From Salinicoccus luteus DSM 17002 (GTDB lineage: Bacteria > Bacillota > Bacilli > Staphylococcales > Salinicoccaceae): a DNA stretch of 64,000 nt. The translations under genes and the position numbers were made by a program. The notes beneath the pieces were generated by a model that made no database searches, was not told the DNA's origin, and saw only the letters and a list, made by a program, of their open reading frames with translations. The DNA lies in the NCBI RefSeq assembly GCF_000712035.1, contig NZ_JONV01000007.1, forward strand, positions 124,001 to 188,000, written 5' to 3'. Below are positions 60,413-64,000 of the stretch, piece after piece; positions within the stretch are counted from its first letter, which is position 1, and the number at the start of each line of letters is the position of its first letter.

Positions 60413-61217
60413 GCTGGACCTCTTTGACTGTCTGGCAGAACAGATCGTAATCTGCAAGGATCGGCTTGCCTGTCAGTGGATCAATGGTGATTTTTCCATT
60501 GATGTTGAACACATTGTTCAGAATGTCGTTTGTCAGGACATCGGTGGGATGACCGCTTTCGATGATTTCCCCCTGGTCCATGATGATGAGGTGGTCTGAA
60601 TATTTTATTGCGTGATTGATGTCATGGAGCACCATGACGACCGTCTGCTTCGTCTGTTCGTTCAATCTTCTGACGATGTTGAGCGTCTCCAGCTGGTGAT
60701 GGATGTCGAGGTACGTCGTCGGTTCATCGAGCAGCAGCACGTCCGCCCCCTGGGCGAGGAGCAGGCTGATCCATACCCGCTGCGCCTGTCCGCCTGAAAG
60801 CTCGCTCATCATGCGCTCGCTGAACTCGATGGCACCCGTCTCCTTGAGTGCCCAGTCGATGATCTTATAGTCATCCGGCTTCAGGCTCTGGAAGCGTTTC
60901 AGGTGCGGATACCGGCTGAAGCTCACCAGGTCGCGCACTTTGACATCATACTGGAGGCGGTTCTTCTGGGAGAGTATGCCGACCTTTTTGGCAACCTCCT
61001 TCGATTTCATCTGACGGATGTCCATATCATTGATATAGACGCCGCCCTCCTTGGCGGAAATGATTCTCGAAATCGTCTTCAGCATCGTCGACTTGCCGCA
61101 GCCATTCGGTCCGATGATGGTCGTCACCTTGCCCTCCACCAGCTCCATATTGATCTGATTGAGGATCGTGCGCTCATTCAATTCGACTTTTATATCTTTC
61201 AGCAATACACTCGTCAT
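60402..61217 (-). CDS. iron-siderophore ABC transporter ATPase (FecE/FhuC family)
   Basis: This 271-residue ATPase has Walker A GPNGCGKST, Q-loop ILSQKNRL, signature LSGGQAQRVWIS, Walker B VLLLDEPTTYLD and H-loop LHDINHA. It drives uptake through the two permeases. The carboxy tail of about 25 residues (IDPLTGKPILADY) is typical of the group. The start is ATG 61217 with GCAGGTG about 6 bases upstream. A single ATPase gene within the operon makes it independent of a shared FhuC. Confidence 0.94.
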   Translation of the reverse strand: MTSVLLKDIKVELNERTILNQINMELVEGKVTTIIGPNGCGKSTMLKTISRIISAKEGGVYINDMDIRQMKSKEVAKKVGILSQKNRLQYDVKVRDLVSFSRYPHLKRFQSLKPDDYKIIDWALKETGAIEFSERMMSELSGGQAQRVWISLLLAQGADVLLLDEPTTYLDIHHQLETLNIVRRLNEQTKQTVVMVLHDINHAIKYSDHLIIMDQGEIIESGHPTDVLTNDILNNVFNINGKITIDPLTGKPILADYDLFCQTVKEVQHGS

Positions 61218-61236
61218 CCATGACACCTGCCTGTTT

Positions 61237-62199
61237 TTATTTCGTCAATGCGTCTACAATGATATCTTTCTGGTATTCCAATGAATATGGGTCGTTGTAG
61301 TAGAATGTCGGAGAGTCGAATTCGATGACATTGTCATTCTGTACGGCTTCGAGACTGTTCCATACTTCCGTATCCTTATAGGCGTTGTCCGCACCGGAAT
61401 CGCCCGTGCCGACGAACATGTAGTCGCCCGCATATTTCTCTATCTCCTCAGCGGAAATCTTCTTCCAGCCGGTTTCGACGACTTCGTCCTGGACGGCTTC
61501 AGGCACTTTTACATCCAGTCCCTGATAGATGATTTCGGTGCCGCGGCCCCAGTTTGTACCATATACATATATGTCTTTGGCGAACTGTTCAATGACACTT
61601 GCGGTTGTATCTTCACCGATGGCCTCCTGGACCACTTCACGGTCCTCTTCAAGTTCGGCCTCCCAGCTTTCGATCCACTCTTCCGCGTTCTCTTCATTGC
61701 CTGTAATCTCGCCGAGTTCCCTGTGGATGTCAAGATAGTTCCACTTGGCATAGTCGATTGGAATTGTAGGAGCTACCGCTTCCAGTTTATCTAAATTTTC
61801 ATCAGAATTAAAGGTAATAATCAAATCCGGATCAAGATTCATAACTTGTTCAATATTTCCCTCTTCAATCAGCTCGATATCTTCGGTATACGGCTCAAGC
61901 ACTTCGCTTTCCGTCACTCTTGCATGTGCCCCGACGACATTGGCATCCATATGCATCAAATTCCCGAAATAGCTCATCCCGAGGATGACGATGCGCTGCG
62001 GGTCTTCAGGAATCTTTATCTCCTCGCCTGCGTCAGTCGTGTAGGAGACCATGCCGCCTGAAGCATCCTCTGCCGAATCTCCGCTCGTCTCTCCTGCTGC
62101 CGATTCATCCGTCGCTTCCTCTGACGATTCCTCTGAATTGCCACATGCTGCAAGAACCAGTACCATAAGTAATGCAAATAACCCGATGAACTTTTTCAT
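61237..62199 (-). CDS. iron-siderophore ABC transporter binding lipoprotein
   Basis: This 320-residue lipoprotein has signal MKKFIGLFALLMVLVLAAC with lipobox LAAC and a long Glu/Ser/Ala-rich linker to about residue 50. The type III binding fold (PQRIVILGMSYFGNLMHMDANVVG, LDPDLIITF, VGTGDSGADNAYKDTEVWNSLEAVQNDNVIEFD) resembles hydroxamate/citrate siderophore receptors such as YfiY or FhuD. It captures ferric siderophore at the cell surface. It is the first gene of the operon and faces a Fur box shared with the divergent reductase gene. The ligand is not determined. Confidence 0.93.
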   Translation of the reverse strand: MKKFIGLFALLMVLVLAACGNSEESSEEATDESAAGETSGDSAEDASGGMVSYTTDAGEEIKIPEDPQRIVILGMSYFGNLMHMDANVVGAHARVTESEVLEPYTEDIELIEEGNIEQVMNLDPDLIITFNSDENLDKLEAVAPTIPIDYAKWNYLDIHRELGEITGNEENAEEWIESWEAELEEDREVVQEAIGEDTTASVIEQFAKDIYVYGTNWGRGTEIIYQGLDVKVPEAVQDEVVETGWKKISAEEIEKYAGDYMFVGTGDSGADNAYKDTEVWNSLEAVQNDNVIEFDSPTFYYNDPYSLEYQKDIIVDALTK

Positions 62200-62236
62200 T
62201 TTTCTACCCCGCTATGATTTATTTGAACTCCCGATA

Positions 62237-62265
62237 TTGATAATCATTCTCATTGACTATATAAT
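62237..62265 (+). promoter_or_regulatory. promoter of the reductase gene with an embedded Fur box
   Basis: TTGATA (62237-62242) and TATAAT (62260-62265) are 17 bases apart. The spacer region holds TGATAATCATTCTCA (62238-62252), 14 of 15 matches to the 7-1-7 Fur consensus. As the site lies in the divergent gap it can repress both the reductase gene and the siderophore operon when iron is plentiful. Confidence 0.85.
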
Positions 62266-62307
62266 AAACGAGAATAGGGAATATTTCAATAGAAAAGAGG
62301 AAAGGCC

Positions 62308-63327
62308 ATGAATATTTCGGATACGCTCATCATCGGCGGCGGACCAGCCGGTCTCTATGCCAGCTTCTATGCAGGACTCCGCGGCATGAGCGTCCAGCTC
62401 ATCGAACACCACTCGGAGCTCGGGGGCAAACTCAATATATATCCCGAAAAAATAATTTGGGACATCGGCGGCATCCCCCCTCAGCCTGCCGAGGACATCA
62501 AGCAGCAGATGATCACTCAGGCGCGGACGTTCCATCCTGAAATCCACGTATCAACCACCTGTGAATCGGTCATCCGCCATGATGACCATTTCGAAACTAT
62601 CACCGACCGGGGATCCTTCTACAGCCGGACGCTGATCATCGCCTCGGGGCGCGGTATCTTCACCCCGGTCAGACTTGCGGTCGAAGGCGCCGAGACATAT
62701 GAACTGACCAACCTGCACTATACGGTCAAACGGCTGAACCGTTTCAAGGACCGGAACGTACTCATCTCCGGTGCCGGCAATACGGCGGTCGACTGGGCGG
62801 ATGCCCTTTCCGAGGTTGCCGTCTCCGTCACGATGGTCTACAGGAGCGAAGAAATGAAGGGCCATGAAGCGATGATCGCAGCCCTTCACAGGAAGGATAA
62901 TATTCAAATGTGCGCGCAGTGCGAAATCGATACACTGCATCCGAACGCTGCAGGGGATGCCATCGCCTCGGTCAGGCTCACCAACGGCCTCTCCCTCGAT
63001 GTCGATGACGTCCTCATCAGCCACGGCTATGAATCGAACTGTGAATTCCTCAATACACTGGACGGCGACTTCGAATACAATGAACATCAGATGATCGAAA
63101 CACATGATGTCGCCGACACGCCGGTGCCCGGCATATATGCCTGCGGCGACCAGATCATCTATGACGGCAAAGTCCGCCTGATCGCCGGCTGCTTCACGGA
63201 AGCGGCCCAGGCGGCCAACCATGCGAAGACCTTCATCAAATCCGATGCACCTGAAGACGGCATGGTCTCTTCACACAATGACATCTTCAAGGAAAAGAAC
63301 AAGGCCCTGATCAGGAAGATGCACTGA
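62308..63327 (+). CDS. ferredoxin/flavodoxin--NADP reductase type 2, IruO-like
   Basis: This 339-residue FAD protein has two dinucleotide-binding folds: TLIIGGGPAGLYASFYAGLRGMSVQLIEHHSELGGK (FAD) and NVLISGAGNTAVDWADAL (NADPH), plus GIYACGDQIIYDGKVRLIAGCFTEAAQAAN. It resembles thioredoxin reductase but has no CxxC, which places it with YumC/YcgT/IruO. In Staphylococcus aureus, IruO supplies electrons for iron release from hydroxamate siderophores and haem. The Fur box and the divergent siderophore operon support the same role here. The start at 62308 has GAGGAAAGG upstream. Confidence 0.9.
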   Translation: MNISDTLIIGGGPAGLYASFYAGLRGMSVQLIEHHSELGGKLNIYPEKIIWDIGGIPPQPAEDIKQQMITQARTFHPEIHVSTTCESVIRHDDHFETITDRGSFYSRTLIIASGRGIFTPVRLAVEGAETYELTNLHYTVKRLNRFKDRNVLISGAGNTAVDWADALSEVAVSVTMVYRSEEMKGHEAMIAALHRKDNIQMCAQCEIDTLHPNAAGDAIASVRLTNGLSLDVDDVLISHGYESNCEFLNTLDGDFEYNEHQMIETHDVADTPVPGIYACGDQIIYDGKVRLIAGCFTEAAQAANHAKTFIKSDAPEDGMVSSHNDIFKEKNKALIRKMH

Positions 63328-63367
63328 TGACTTGGACCGTGGAGATATTCGTCCCCACCCCGCCATA

Positions 63368-63416
63368 CAAAAATAGAGTTCATCTCCTTTGAAGAGGAAT
63401 GAACTCTATTTTTTTG
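63368..63416. terminator. bidirectional terminator between converging genes
   Basis: AAAAATAGAGTTCAT pairs with ATGAACTCTATTTTT; a shorter inner stem (CTCCT/AGAGG) fills the loop. T-runs are on both strands. Confidence 0.92.
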
Positions 63417-63454
63417 GTTGTGATCATTTTCTCCATGATCTCTTCAAACAATGC

Positions 63455-64000
63455 CTACATATCCTTCATCGCATCCAAAAACTGCATGATCGCCGGACTG
63501 AGCAGGATGATGAACAGTGCCGGGAAGATGAATAGCACCATCGGAAACAGCATCTTCACCGGTGCCTTCATCGCCTTCTCCTCGGCCCGCTGCGTTCTCA
63601 TCTGCCGAACTTCCTCGGTCTGGACACGCAGCACCGTGACCATGCCGATGCCGAGCTTCTCAGCCTGGATGATGCTGAACACCAAACTCTTCAGCTCCTC
63701 GATCGGCACACGCCCGATCATGGCAGTAAGGCCCTCCTTCCGCGTCCTGCCGAGCCGGACCTCTTCAAGCACGTATTTGAACTCGTCAGACAGCACCCCA
63801 GGCTTTTTCGCGACCACTTTGCTGAGTGCTGCATCAAAACCCAGTCCCGCTTCCAGGCTGATCGTCAGGAGATCCAGAAAATCAGGCAGTTCCTTCAGTG
63901 CCTGCGCCTGCCGTTTCTTCGCCTTCATGTTCATGTTCAGCTTCGGCAGGGCGATGCCTGCTGCCACCCCTGTGAATAGGAGCAGAATGCCATGGACGAA
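63455..64000 (-). CDS. tadC: type II secretion/Flp pilus assembly membrane protein, TadC-like (C-terminal part, runs off the right edge)
   Basis: The frame is open from the right edge to the stop codon at 63455, giving 181 codons. It begins in a TM helix (FVHGILLLFTGVAAG), then shows the T2SSF domain: LKELPDFLDLLTISLEAGLGFDAALSKVVAKKPGVLSDEFKYVLEEVRLGRTRKEGL. VFSIIQAEKLGIGMVTVLRVQTEEVRQMRTQRAEEKAMKAPVKMLFP and a final TM helix follow. This matches TadC, an inner-membrane platform protein for Flp-type pilus assembly. A GTG at 63967 is only an internal codon. Further tad genes should lie to the right. Tad systems are uncommon in this family but occur in Salinicoccus-like genomes and other Firmicutes. 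Confidence 0.82.
   Translation of the reverse strand, partial: FVHGILLLFTGVAAGIALPKLNMNMKAKKRQAQALKELPDFLDLLTISLEAGLGFDAALSKVVAKKPGVLSDEFKYVLEEVRLGRTRKEGLTAMIGRVPIEELKSLVFSIIQAEKLGIGMVTVLRVQTEEVRQMRTQRAEEKAMKAPVKMLFPMVLFIFPALFIILLSPAIMQFLDAMKDM

Noticed and set aside
59006..60427. A 473-codon plus-strand frame opposite the two siderophore permease genes
   Set aside because: The His/Asp/Gln-rich translation is a typical shadow of hydrophobic membrane genes on the other strand. The permease frames carry clear FecCD motifs.
62308..63327. Thioredoxin reductase
   Set aside because: The redox-active CxxC pair is absent, so it belongs with ferredoxin/flavodoxin NADP reductases of the YumC/IruO type.
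1..64000. CRISPR arrays, insertion sequences, prophage or integrative elements, tRNA or rRNA genes
   Set aside because: No regularly spaced repeats, transposase or integrase frames, terminal repeats or structural RNA sequences were seen on either strand. All larger repeats found are hairpins or a short gene-internal duplication.

Overview
This window looks like chromosomal DNA of a low-GC Gram-positive coccus-type Firmicute, most like a halophilic member of the Staphylococcaceae (Salinicoccus or Jeotgalicoccus type). The genus is inferred from gene content: a BceAB/VraFG module, an IruO-like reductase beside a siderophore ABC operon, GlcT/PtsG, and many TRAP and DASS carboxylate transporters. 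Ribosome binding sites are strong AGGAGG-type and promoters are sigma-A-like. I see no rRNA, tRNA, CRISPR, transposase, integrase or prophage gene. Coding is dense, and every intergenic gap is under about 200 bp.

Layout. 0-3 kb: the start of a CYP152 fatty-acid P450, two small proteins and an S9 peptidase. 3-6 kb: ptsG and glcT with a RAT antiterminator between them. 6-10 kb: an M20 amidohydrolase, a divergent YodB-like redox regulator, a DASS carrier and an MFS carrier. 10-17.5 kb: gltD, gltB and divergent gltC. 17.5-19.3 kb: a flavin-type stress protein and a DUF3100 membrane pair. 19.3-32.5 kb: a catabolic block of CitE-like lyase, CaiB transferase, MaoC hydratase, two-subunit class I fumarase/mesaconase, acyl-CoA dehydrogenase, TAXI-TRAP transporter, DASS carrier and decarboxylating dehydrogenase. 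It is preceded by an MmgE/PrpD protein with its own GntR regulator. 32.6-39.5 kb: mqo, lactate permease, GntR, cstA and ilvE. 39.5-50.8 kb: 2-keto-4-pentenoate hydratase, a PhoP-box alkaline phosphatase, cupin plus DctPQM TRAP, a PatA-like aminotransferase, a RocB-like peptidase, 4-hydroxy-2-oxovalerate aldolase, acetaldehyde dehydrogenase and GntR. 50.8-53.4 kb: an AEC carrier and a membrane-anchored PPEP/lethal-factor-type metalloprotease. 53.5-58.1 kb: a Bce-type peptide-sensing and detoxification module. 58.1-63.4 kb: a YciI protein and a Fur-controlled siderophore uptake operon with a divergent reductase. The right edge holds the end of a TadC-like gene.

How it works together. The window is dominated by uptake and dissimilation of organic acids to pyruvate, acetyl-CoA and malate, tied to carbon-catabolite signals. 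The 19.3-30.4 kb block reads as one ten-gene operon whose enzymes fit catabolism of a branched C5 dicarboxylate (itaconate, mesaconate, citramalate or methylsuccinate) to acetyl-CoA and pyruvate. The same 12-mer, ATTGGATACAAT, lies inside both promoters of this region and is the likely operator of the local GntR protein. Two other promoters (lactate permease, and gntR-mhpF-mhpE) carry a CcpA cre-like site in the -35/-10 spacer with the same geometry. All functions are inferred from sequence recognition. No database search was run.
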